64,000 nucleotides of DNA from VYDC01 sp963667515 (lineage in GTDB: Bacteria; Chloroflexota; Dehalococcoidia; UBA2979): NCBI GenBank assembly GCA_963667515.2, contig CAXXXY010000009.1, positions 1 through 64,000 on the forward strand, in the 5' to 3' direction. Made by a program: the position numbers and the translations under genes. How positions within the stretch are numbered: position 1 is the stretch's first letter; the number at the start of each line of letters is the position of its first letter. The notes beneath the pieces are model-generated. The model had not been told where the DNA came from and did no database searches. It was given only the letters and a program-made list of their open reading frames with translations. This document shows, in pieces, positions 15,575 to 22,723 of the stretch.

Positions 15575-16546
15575 GTGGCCAGCGACTCGCAGCCCCGCCC
15601 ATCGAGCGCGGCCGCCGGGCCCGCCGCGCTGCCGCCGCTGCCGCCGCTGCGCAGCCACCTCTACGCCCCCGGCAACAACGAGAAGCTGCTGGGCCGCGTG
15701 CTGGAGGCGGGCGCCGACGCCGTGGTGCTGGACCTGGAGGACGCGGTGCCGCCCGCGGAGAAGGAGCGCGCGCGCGACCTCGTCGCCGAGGTGGTGGCGG
15801 CGCGCGCCTCCGAGCCGGCGCCCGCGGTCTTCGTGCGCGTGAACCACCCCTCGACCGGGCTCGCCGCCGCCGAGGTGGCCGCCGTCGTGCGCCCCGGCCT
15901 CGCGGGCATCCGCGTGCCGAAGACGGAGAGCGCGGGCGAGGTCCGACTGCTCGCCGCCTGGATCGCGGCGGCGGAGCGCGAGGCCGGGCTGCCGTCGGGC
16001 GCGATCGCGCTCATCCCGATCGTCGAGAGCGCGAAGGGCGCGTGGCGCGCCGAGGAGATCGCGGCCGCCGACCCGCGCGTGCTGGCGCTCGCCTTCGGCG
16101 CCGCGGACTTCGTGCGCGACCTGGAACTGCGCCCGGGCGTCGAGGGCACGGAGACGCTCCATGCGCGCTCGCGGCTGGTGCTCGCCTCGCGAGTGGCGGG
16201 GGTGCGCCCGCCAATCGACTCGGTCCTCACCCGCCTCGACGACGAGCAGGCGCTGCGCGCGGAGGCCACGCAGGCGCGCGCGCTCGGCTACTTCGGCAAG
16301 TCGGCGATCCACCCGCGGCAGCTCCCCGCGATCCACGAGGCGTTCACGCCGACTGCGGCCGAGGTGGCGCGCGCTCGCGCGATCGTCGCCGCCGAGGAGC
16401 AGGCGGAGCGCTCGGGCTCGGGCGCGACGACGCTCGATCCTGCCGGCGGCGCCGCCGGCGGGGGCGGCCGCGAGTTCGTCGACGTGGCGGTGGTGCGGCG
16501 CGCGCAGCAGACGCTGGCGCTCGCCGAGCGACTCGGCGTCGGCTAG
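15575..16546 (+). CDS. CitE-like lyase (HpcH/HpaI aldolase family)
   Basis: The 323-residue protein starts at GTG 15575, 4 bases after the CoA-transferase stop. Motifs: RSHLYAPGNNEKLLGRVL, DAVVLDLEDAVPP (metal and CoA-acyl binding), IRVPKTES, IALIPIVESAKGA (catalytic/metal Glu), AFGAADFVRDL and GKSAIHPRQLPAI. Relatives cleave malyl-, citramalyl- or beta-methylmalyl-CoA by retro-aldol chemistry. Pairing with a class III CoA-transferase suggests activation then cleavage of a hydroxy-dicarboxylate. The C-terminal end carries a Gly/Ala-rich insert. Confidence 0.85.
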   Translation: MASDSQPRPSSAAAGPAALPPLPPLRSHLYAPGNNEKLLGRVLEAGADAVVLDLEDAVPPAEKERARDLVAEVVAARASEPAPAVFVRVNHPSTGLAAAEVAAVVRPGLAGIRVPKTESAGEVRLLAAWIAAAEREAGLPSGAIALIPIVESAKGAWRAEEIAAADPRVLALAFGAADFVRDLELRPGVEGTETLHARSRLVLASRVAGVRPPIDSVLTRLDDEQALRAEATQARALGYFGKSAIHPRQLPAIHEAFTPTAAEVARARAIVAAEEQAERSGSGATTLDPAGGAAGGGGREFVDVAVVRRAQQTLALAERLGVG

Positions 16547-16588
16547 CCCGCCGGCGATCGCGCACGAAGGCAGGACGAGGGGGCGGCG

Positions 16589-17419
16589 ATGAGCACGGAG
16601 GCGACGCAGGGGCTCGGAGCGCGGCTGGCGGATCTGGCGGCGGGGGCGCGCGTCTTCGACCTCGGCCACCCGCTCGATCCCGCGATGCCGGTCTCGCCCA
16701 ACCACCCGGGCTACCGCATGGCGCTGCTACGGCGCCACGGCGACATGGTGCGCCCCGACGGCGGCTCCGCAGCCAACGAGATGATCGTGATGGGCGGCCA
16801 CACCGGCACCCACTTCGACGCGCTGAGCCACGTCTCGCACGAGGGGAAGCTGCACGGCGGCATCGACGCGGCGTCGGTGCAGACCGAGGGCTCGCGCTTC
16901 TCCGCGCTCGGCGTGGAGACGGTGGCGCCGATCGTCTGCCGCGGCGTGCTGCTGGACGTGGCGGGCGCGCGGGGCGTCGATGCGCTGCCCGGCGGCGCTC
17001 CGATCACCGCCGAGGATCTCGCCTCCACCGCCGAGCGCGAGGGCGCCGAGGTGGGCGCGGGCGACGCGGTGCTGGTGCGCTCGGGCTGGGCGCGCCACTG
17101 GGGCGATCCGCCGCGCTACATCGGCCACGACTCGGGCGTGCCCGGCCCCGACGAGGGCGCGGCGCGCTGGCTCGCCGCTCGCGAGATCCGCGTGACCGGC
17201 CACGATTCGATGGCGTACGAGCACCTGCCGGCCGGCTCGGGCCACCGCCTGCTGCCCGTGCACCGCGTGCTGCTGGTGGAGGCGGGCATCTTCATCATCG
17301 AGAACGTGGACATGGAGGCGCTGGCCGCCGCGGGCGTGCACGAGTTCCTGTTCGCCGTGAGCCCTCTGCCCTTCGTGGGCGGCACGGGCTCTCCGGTCCG
17401 CCCAGTCGCGGTCGCCTAG
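16589..17419 (+). CDS. cyclase-family metal-dependent hydrolase
   Basis: The 276-residue protein has the cyclase/kynurenine-formamidase-like motif GGHTGTHFDALSHV with metal-binding His and Asp residues, preceded by VFDLGHPLDPAMPVSPNHPG. Later VLVRSGWARHWGDPP and GHDSMAYEHL (active-site His) fit the family. Members hydrolyse formamides, isatin or other lactam-like rings. Its presence beside an amidohydrolase suggests two ring- or amide-opening steps in one pathway. Start ATG 16589. The hairpin-headed repeat begins at the last base of its stop codon. Confidence 0.85.
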   Translation: MSTEATQGLGARLADLAAGARVFDLGHPLDPAMPVSPNHPGYRMALLRRHGDMVRPDGGSAANEMIVMGGHTGTHFDALSHVSHEGKLHGGIDAASVQTEGSRFSALGVETVAPIVCRGVLLDVAGARGVDALPGGAPITAEDLASTAEREGAEVGAGDAVLVRSGWARHWGDPPRYIGHDSGVPGPDEGAARWLAAREIRVTGHDSMAYEHLPAGSGHRLLPVHRVLLVEAGIFIIENVDMEALAAAGVHEFLFAVSPLPFVGGTGSPVRPVAVA

Positions 17420-17433
17420 CAACGTTCCGTTGC
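17419..17433 (+). repeat. hairpin-headed repeat, copy A (head)
   Basis: GCAACG-TTC-CGTTGC forms a perfect 6-bp stem with a 3-base loop, starting at the last base of the cyclase stop codon. It is followed by the tail sequence cggctgccgctcctcgc found in the other copies. It may act as a terminator or REP-like element. Confidence 0.7.
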
Positions 17434-17595
17434 ATCGTGTCGGCTGCCGCTCCTCGCCGAGGGGGGCTGGTGCATCGTGTCGGCTGCCGCTCCTCGCCGA
17501 GGGGGGCTGGTGCTCGGGCGGGGCGGCGGCGGGCGAGCCGGGAGGCGTCTCGCTGCGACTGCGGCGGCTGCCGCTCCTCGCCTCGGGGGGCTAGT
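17431..17595 (+). repeat. 40-bp tandem repeat, two perfect units plus one diverged
   Basis: Units 17431-17470 and 17471-17510 are identical. A diverged third unit (about 17563-17595) follows a 50-base spacer. Each contains ggctgccgctcctcgcc and gggggct, that is, the tail of the hairpin-headed repeat has been amplified. It separates the cyclase and PrpD genes. Confidence 0.8.
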
Positions 17596-17652
17596 GTCCG
17601 GGCGGTACGGCGGCGGGCTCGACGTGCCGCCGGAGGAGATGAGGCAACGCCG

Positions 17653-19080
17653 ATGGCTGAGCAGGGCGCCGAGGGCGGCGAGACGATCCTCCACACGCTG
17701 TCGAGGTTCGTCGCGGAGACGGCGCCCGAGACGCTGCCCGCCGCGGTCGCCGCGAGCGTGCGCCAGCGCGTGCTCGACGCGCTCGGCATCTGCGTCGCCG
17801 CTAACGCCGAGGGGCTGGGCGACGGCGCGTGGGAGCTCGTCGAGCTGTGGGGCGGCCGCGAGGAGTCGAGCGTGGTGGGGCGCGCCGGCCGCTTCCCCGC
17901 TCCGCAGGCGGCGCTCGTCAACGGCACGCTCGCGCACAGCCTCGACTTCGACGACACGCATCTGCCCTCGGTGCTGCACCCCAGCGCGTCGCTGGTGCCC
18001 GCCGTGCTGGCGCAGGCCGAGGAGTCGGGCGCCGACGGCGCCCACGCCATCGCGGCGGCGGCCGCCGGCCTCGAGGTCTGCGTGCGGCTGGGGATGGGCG
18101 GCTATCTCCCCGACGCCGGCAACATCTTCTTCGAGAAGGGGTGGCACGCCACCTCGATCTGCGGCGCCATCGCCTCGGCGGCGGCGGGGGCGCGGCTGCT
18201 CGGCCTCGACGCGAGCGGCATCGGGCACGCCATGGGCATCGCCTCGAGCATGGCGGGCGGCCTGATCGAGTCGAACCGCGCGGGGGGCACGGTGAAGCGG
18301 CTGCACTGCGGCTGGGCGGCGCACGCCGGCCTCACCGCCGCGCGGCTCGCCGAGCGCGGATACACCGGCCCGCCCACCGTCTTCGAGGGGCGCTTCGGCT
18401 TCTACAACGCCTTCTGCGACGGCCGCTACGACGAGCAGGCGATCCTCGGCGGGCTCGGTGAGCACTGGGAGGTGCCGGGCATCTTCTTCAAGCCCTACCC
18501 CGCGAATCACTACACGCACGCCGGGATCGACGCCGCGCTGGCGATGCGCGCGAAGCACGGCGTCGACCCCGACCGCATCGCGCGCATCCGGCTGGGCGGC
18601 GCGACCTCGGCGCTGCGCACCATCGGCGAGCCGCGCGAGGAGAAGCTGCGCCCGCAGTCGGGGTACCACGCGCAGTTCAGCGGGCCGTTCACGGTGGCGG
18701 CGGCGCTGCTGGGCGGCGGCGGCCTCGGCGTCTCGTTCGAGGACTTCACCGACGAGCGCGCCCGTGACCCGCGCGTGCTCGCGCTCGCCGCGAGGGTCGA
18801 GACCTACGCCGACCCCGAGTGCGACCGCATCTTTCCGATGCAGTTCCCCGCCGTGCTGACGGTTGCGATGGACGACGGCGCCACCTTCGAGGAGCGCGTG
18901 CTGGTCAACCGCGGCGGCCCCGGCAACCCGCTCACCGGCGAGGAGCTGCGGCTGAAGTTCCGCATCAACGCGGAGCGCGCGCTCTCTCCCGACCGCGCCT
19001 CAGCGCTCGCCGACGCCGTCGACGCGCTCGCCGGCGCGCCGAGCGTCGGCGGGCTGCTGGAGCTGACGCGCGCGGGCTAG
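17653..19080 (+). CDS. MmgE/PrpD family protein
   Basis: The 475-residue protein starts at ATG 17653, with an upstream ggaggag. Family features: QRVLDALGICVAANAEG, NGTLAHSLDFDDTHLPSVLH, GYLPDAGNIFFEKGWHAT, GIASSMAGGLIES, GTVKRLHCGWAAHAG and FKPYPANHYTHAGIDA. MmgE/PrpD proteins include 2-methylcitrate dehydratase and cis-aconitate decarboxylase, but many members are uncharacterised. It is separated from the upstream four genes by repeats, so read-through is uncertain. Its 3' end overlaps a convergent membrane-protein gene by 4 bases. Confidence 0.85.
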   Translation: MAEQGAEGGETILHTLSRFVAETAPETLPAAVAASVRQRVLDALGICVAANAEGLGDGAWELVELWGGREESSVVGRAGRFPAPQAALVNGTLAHSLDFDDTHLPSVLHPSASLVPAVLAQAEESGADGAHAIAAAAAGLEVCVRLGMGGYLPDAGNIFFEKGWHATSICGAIASAAAGARLLGLDASGIGHAMGIASSMAGGLIESNRAGGTVKRLHCGWAAHAGLTAARLAERGYTGPPTVFEGRFGFYNAFCDGRYDEQAILGGLGEHWEVPGIFFKPYPANHYTHAGIDAALAMRAKHGVDPDRIARIRLGGATSALRTIGEPREEKLRPQSGYHAQFSGPFTVAAALLGGGGLGVSFEDFTDERARDPRVLALAARVETYADPECDRIFPMQFPAVLTVAMDDGATFEERVLVNRGGPGNPLTGEELRLKFRINAERALSPDRASALADAVDALAGAPSVGGLLELTRAG

Positions 19081-19604
19081 CGTCGCCGCCACCGCCATAT
19101 ATCGCCGAGCCACCAGTGGGGTTTTGTGTGCCACAGCGGCCTCGTGCCCCAGATGACTACGCGCCCGCCCGGCCCCGCGATGGCCGCGAGGACGACGAGC
19201 ACGACGAGCGCCATCACGACGGGGCGCAGTTCAGGCGCGCGCGTCCAGATCACCGCGAGCAGAAGCATCGGTAGTAGCGACGCGAGCACGGCGAGCACGA
19301 GGCCGCAGAGGACGAGGACGTATAGCAGCCGGTCCTGCGTGCTCGACTCCGTGTCAGCGATCTCGGCGATCGTGCGGAGGAAGAGCCCGACGACCGGCCA
19401 GCTCCGACGGCTCCGGGTTGGTGCGGGTGGCTCCTCGAGCGCTCGCGCAGCGACCGGCTCGCGGCCTCGTCGCGCCACGAGCGTCACCACACTCAGGCCG
19501 AGCACGATCGCGCTCCCGATCGCTAGTCTGCGGTCGCTCTCGATGGCGGCAAGCGCGAGTCCGCCGATCGCGGCGACGGCGAGCGTGACGACAACGATGC
19601 GCAT
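19077..19604 (-). CDS. multi-pass membrane protein, unknown function
   Basis: From ATG 19604 (ribosome site ggagg) the 175-residue protein shows about four hydrophobic segments: residues about 2-20, 26-42, 93-118 and 128-147. A soluble Pro/Arg-rich loop lies between the second and third. The C-terminus is Trp/Arg-rich (WWLGDIWRWRRR). It overlaps the PrpD stop convergently. No family is recognised. A short upstream frame starting at 19725 with one hydrophobic segment may be a partner or a decayed gene. Confidence 0.5.
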   Translation of the reverse strand: MRIVVVTLAVAAIGGLALAAIESDRRLAIGSAIVLGLSVVTLVARRGREPVAARALEEPPAPTRSRRSWPVVGLFLRTIAEIADTESSTQDRLLYVLVLCGLVLAVLASLLPMLLLAVIWTRAPELRPVVMALVVLVVLAAIAGPGGRVVIWGTRPLWHTKPHWWLGDIWRWRRR

Positions 19605-19799
19605 CGGTGACGGACCTCCGATCACCGTCGAGCCGCGGCGGACTCCAGGGGTCAGGCAGCCGCCATAGCGAGAGCCCGATGATGACGGCGAGGATGGCGG
19701 CGACGTTGCGGATGCGTGCTCGCATGGGCCAGTCTCCGCGTCGAGGGCAGCAGTAGCCGGCGGGCGCCGAAGCGCTTGCATGGAGGAGGAGGCGCGCGC

Positions 19800-20192
19800 G
19801 TGACGAAGCTGAGCCGCGAGGAGCTGATCTCGCTGGTCGTCGACGACTACTTCGGCCAGACGGACGTGAATCGGCTGGACGATGTGCTGGCGACGATGAG
19901 CCCGGACGTGACGTTCACCATCCCCACCCACGACGCCCACCACGCCGGCCGCGACACGGGCGTCCGCACGATGTTCGAGAAGCTCTACGAGGCGCACGCG
20001 GCGGTCTGGCACGGCGACTTCCACCACGTCGTGGACGTCGACGCGCAGTGGATCGCTAGCCAGTTCACCGTTCGTAATACCGAGCACGACGGCTCCGTCA
20101 CCGAGAAGCACAACTGCAACTTCTTTGAGGTGGTGGACGGGAAGCTCAGCCGCGTCTGGGTGTACATGCAGGGCGACAACACGCTGCTCTAG
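19800..20192 (+). CDS. NTF2/SnoaL-like fold protein
   Basis: The protein has 130 residues. GTG 19800 follows ggaggaggagg. The sequence TKLSREELISLVVDDYFG, VLATMSPDVTFTIPTH, then AQWIASQFTVRNT and FFEVVDGKLSRVWVYMQGD is the cone-shaped NTF2-like pattern (helices, then a curved sheet). Such proteins are small ligand-binding proteins, isomerases or dehydratases. No specific activity can be assigned. IS481 copy 1 is inserted at the CTAG overlapping its stop codon, leaving the C-terminus intact. Confidence 0.7.
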   Translation: MTKLSREELISLVVDDYFGQTDVNRLDDVLATMSPDVTFTIPTHDAHHAGRDTGVRTMFEKLYEAHAAVWHGDFHHVVDVDAQWIASQFTVRNTEHDGSVTEKHNCNFFEVVDGKLSRVWVYMQGDNTLL

Positions 20193-21345
20193 CTGTAGTT
20201 CCCACGTAGGTTGTTGAGAGGATGAGGGGCCTCGCCCGCTGCTGTGTGTGACAGCACGGCAGTAGCGAGGAGAGGACACCCTCATGGCCCATCGTAACGC
20301 GCGGCTGACGCCGCTGACCCGACTCGAGCTCGTGCGGGAAGTGGACGCCGGCTGGCCCCAGGCTGAGGTCGCTCGCCACTTCCGCGTCTCCCGCCACACC
20401 GTTGCCAAGTGGCTGGGGCGCTTCCGGGCGGAGGGAGCGGCAGGGCTCGAGGACCGCAGCTCCGCCCCGCGCGCGCATCCCCGGCGCACGCCGCCCGAGC
20501 TGGAGCGACGCATCTGCGCCGTGCGACGCACGCAGGGATTCGGGCCGCATCGCATCCAGTGGGCGCTCGGGGTCGCCCGCTCCACGGTCTACGCCGTGCT
20601 GCGGCGCCGCGGCCTCAACCGGCTCGACCGCCTGCACCGCGTCACCCGGGAGCCGGTCCGCTACGAGCACGACGCCCCCGGCGACCTGCTGCATCTCGAC
20701 GTGAAGAAGCTCGGGCGCGTCCCCGAGGGCGGCGGCAAGCGAATGGCGCCTGGCTTCGCCGAGACGCGCTCCGGGCCGCATTCGCGGCGTTCGCTGGGGC
20801 TGGAGTACCTACACGTCGCCGTCGACGACCACAGCCGTTACGCCTACGTCTCCGTCCTGCCCGACGAGCGTGGCGCGAGCTGCGCCGCCTTCCTCGAGCA
20901 GGCGCTCGCGGCCTTCCGCCGGCGTGGCGTGCGCGTGCGCCGGGTCCTGACCGACAACGCGAAGGCCTACACCGTCGCCCGCAGCTTCCACGGCGCCGCC
21001 GCTGCCGCAGACGTGCGGCTGTCGCACACGCGGCCCTACCGCCCGCAGACGAACGGCAAAGCCGAGCGTTTCATCCAGATCCTGCAGTTCACGGCGCCGC
21101 CGCTGCCGCAGACGTGCGGCTGTCGCACACGCGGCCCTACCGCCCGCATACGAACGGCAAAGCCGAGCGTTTCATCCAGATCCTGCAGAACGAGTGGGCC
21201 TACGCCCGCCCCTACCGCTCCAACGCCGAGCGGCTGCGCCAGCTCCCACGCTGGCTCTACCGCTACAATCACCGCCGACCGCACGGCGGCGTCGGCGGGG
21301 CCGTCCCCGCCTCCCGCCTGTGAACAACCTTCCTGGGTAGTACAA
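20193..21345 (+). mobile_element. IS481-family element, copy 1
   Basis: Imperfect inverted ends (ctgtagttcccacgtagg at 20193; ttgtactacccaggaagg inward from 21345) flank one transposase gene. The 4-bp sequence CTAG lies on both sides (20189-20192 and 21346-21349), consistent with a target duplication. The transposase carries a 101-bp internal tandem duplication, so the copy is inactive. The same element occurs at 39999-43773. Confidence 0.8.
20284..21323 (+). pseudogene. IS481-family transposase with 101-bp tandem duplication
   Basis: The N-terminal half is normal: an HTH (EVARHFRVSRHTVAKWLGRF), then DDE blocks HLDVKKLG and VLTDNAKAYTVARSF. The segment 20988-21087 is repeated at 21089-21188 (offset 101, one substitution seen), covering TRPYRPQTNGKAERFIQILQ. 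Because 101 is not a multiple of three, the frame is lost after the first unit. The correct C-terminus (NEWAYARPYRSNAERL to PASRL) resumes in another frame. The copy at 40021 lacks the duplication and is intact. Confidence 0.85.
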
Positions 21346-21487
21346 CTAGCCGCAGCGCCGTACAGCCGCGCTGGCCGGCGACATCGTGGCGGAGGCCGTC
21401 GAGCCGCACGAGGGGGTGGCTGTCTCGCGGCGGCGAGGCCGCCCCGGTGGTGGCGTCGGAGATCCGAGCGCCGTCGCCGCTCCCGCG

Positions 21488-22198
21488 CTAGCCGCGCCCC
21501 GCCTCCGCCTCGGCGCCCGCGCCCGCCTCACCCGCCGCTTCGGCTGCGGCGCGCTCCGCCTCGCGCTGGGCGGCGAGCGCGTGCTCCAGCGCCTGTGCGG
21601 TGCGCGCCGGCTCGGCGATCGCCATCTCGGCGACGAGGGCCCGCAGCTCGATCGCCCCCAGCGGCGTCGGGTGGCGCTCCGCGAGCCGCGCCTCGGCGGC
21701 GCGCGCGAGCGAGGCGAGCAGCCGCCGATCCTGCTCAATCCGTGCGAGTAGCGCATCGACGGTCGGCGCCGCGTACATGACGCCCGCCGCCAGCGCCCGC
21801 GCCTGCGCCTCCGCGCGTGCCTCTCTTGGTCGCGCTGCCGGCTCCCCGACTGGCTGCGCCACCGAGGCGGCTCCGCCCCCGGCGGGCTGCGGCGCCCCGG
21901 CGTGGCGGTCGTGCTCGGCGGGGGGCGGATCGGCCGCGGCCCCCTCGACGCCAGGCGGCGCCGCCTCGGCGGCCGCGAGCGCGGCGGCGGCGAGCTCCAG
22001 CAGCGCCGCGAGCCGTGCCGCTCGCAGGCGCGGCGCGCCCCCGCCGGCCCGCTCGCCCGGCGGGACGTGGTCGGCGCCCGCCTCGCCGAGCGCGCGCAGC
22101 GCGACGGCGATGCGGCGCATCAGCTCGCCGCCCGCCTCCTCCAGCTCGGGGAGCGAGAGCGCCGCGAAGGCCTGTGCGCCCGGGGCCGGACCCTGCAT
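21488..22198 (-). CDS. Ala/Glu-rich hypothetical protein
   Basis: ATG 22198 follows a gggag site. The 236 residues are strongly Ala-rich with helical segments: ALSLPELEEAGGELMRRIAV, then a low-complexity linker, then TVDALLARIEQDRRLLASLA and ELRALVAEMAIAEP. The C-terminal tail is Ala/Glu/Gly. No family is recognised. Low complexity and high GC make a false frame possible, but the start signal and hydrophobic heptad-like spacing favour a real gene. Confidence 0.4.
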   Translation of the reverse strand: MQGPAPGAQAFAALSLPELEEAGGELMRRIAVALRALGEAGADHVPPGERAGGGAPRLRAARLAALLELAAAALAAAEAAPPGVEGAAADPPPAEHDRHAGAPQPAGGGAASVAQPVGEPAARPREARAEAQARALAAGVMYAAPTVDALLARIEQDRRLLASLARAAEARLAERHPTPLGAIELRALVAEMAIAEPARTAQALEHALAAQREAERAAAEAAGEAGAGAEAEAGRG

Positions 22199-22278
22199 CG
22201 CGCTCCCTCGTCGACCGGGCGCAGGCCGCGACGGCCACGCGCGCCGGGGGCCGCCGCGACGGGGCGCACGGGTCGCGC

Positions 22279-22284
22279 TACGCT
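22279..22284 (+). promoter_or_regulatory. -10 box for a leaderless start
   Basis: TACGCT ends 6 bases before the TTG at 22291. The same spacing is seen before 22724, 27976 and 56436. Confidence 0.35.
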
Positions 22285-22290
22285 CTCGGC

Positions 22291-22497
22291 TTGACCCGTC
22301 ATCTTCTGGCGTTCGCGGCGCTGCTCGTCAACCTCTGGGTGGGGGGCGAGCTGGTGGCGTCGCTGGCCGGGGGAGCGGCGCGCGCCGCCTTCGAGTTCGC
22401 GCTGATCGCCGCCTACGCATGGTTCGTCTTCGGCGTGCGCGTGCCGCCCGTGTGGCGGCGGGCGCGGCGCCCCGGCCCGCCGCCGGGCGAGCGCTAG
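22291..22497 (+). CDS. small two-pass membrane protein
   Basis: From TTG 22291 the frame encodes 68 residues with two hydrophobic segments: HLLAFAALLVNLWVGG and FALIAAYAWFVFGV. A basic C-terminus (VWRRARRP) follows, giving an N-out/C-in or hairpin topology. The start choice rests on the -10 box just upstream. It precedes the tRNA-Val gene. The function is unknown. Confidence 0.4.
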   Translation: MTRHLLAFAALLVNLWVGGELVASLAGGAARAAFEFALIAAYAWFVFGVRVPPVWRRARRPGPPPGER

Positions 22498-22570
22498 CGA
22501 GCGCCCGCCCCCGCGTGGCCCCGGCGCTCCTACCTCGGCGCCCGCGGCGGCGGTACCCTCGGCGCGGCGC

Positions 22571-22647
22571 GGGCGATTAGCTCAGCTGGCGAGAGCGTCC
22601 GGTTTACACCCGGAAGGTCGGAGGTTCGAGTCCTCCATCGCCCACCA
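22571..22647 (+). tRNA. tRNA-Val (TAC)
   Basis: The cloverleaf is complete: acceptor gggcgat/atcgccc, D-arm gctcagctggcgagagc, anticodon loop ggtTTACacc with TAC, T-arm ggttcgagtcc, and encoded CCA. A taccct box at about 22552 is a possible promoter. Confidence 0.95.
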
Positions 22648-22711
22648 CCCGGCGCCCTCAGCCGGCACCGCGGCGCGGCTCGCGCGGGGGCGGGCGTGCG
22701 GCGGGCGCTGG

Positions 22712-22717
22712 TACACT
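22712..22717 (+). promoter_or_regulatory. -10 box directly upstream of the mutase gene
   Basis: TACACT ends 6 bases before GTG 22724, which predicts a transcript starting at or next to the start codon. No ribosome site precedes that start. Confidence 0.45.
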
Positions 22718-22723
22718 CGCGCC

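Noticed and set aside
16042..17652. A long plus-strand open frame overlapping the CitE and cyclase genes and running into the PrpD gene
   Set aside because: The upstream part is Arg/Ala-rich frame shadow over two clear genes; the real PrpD protein starts at ATG 17653 with a ribosome site.
19354..19725. Minus-strand frame starting MRARIRNVAAILAVIIGLSL
   Set aside because: Only the first about 20 residues look like a membrane segment; the rest overlaps the better-supported membrane protein in another frame.
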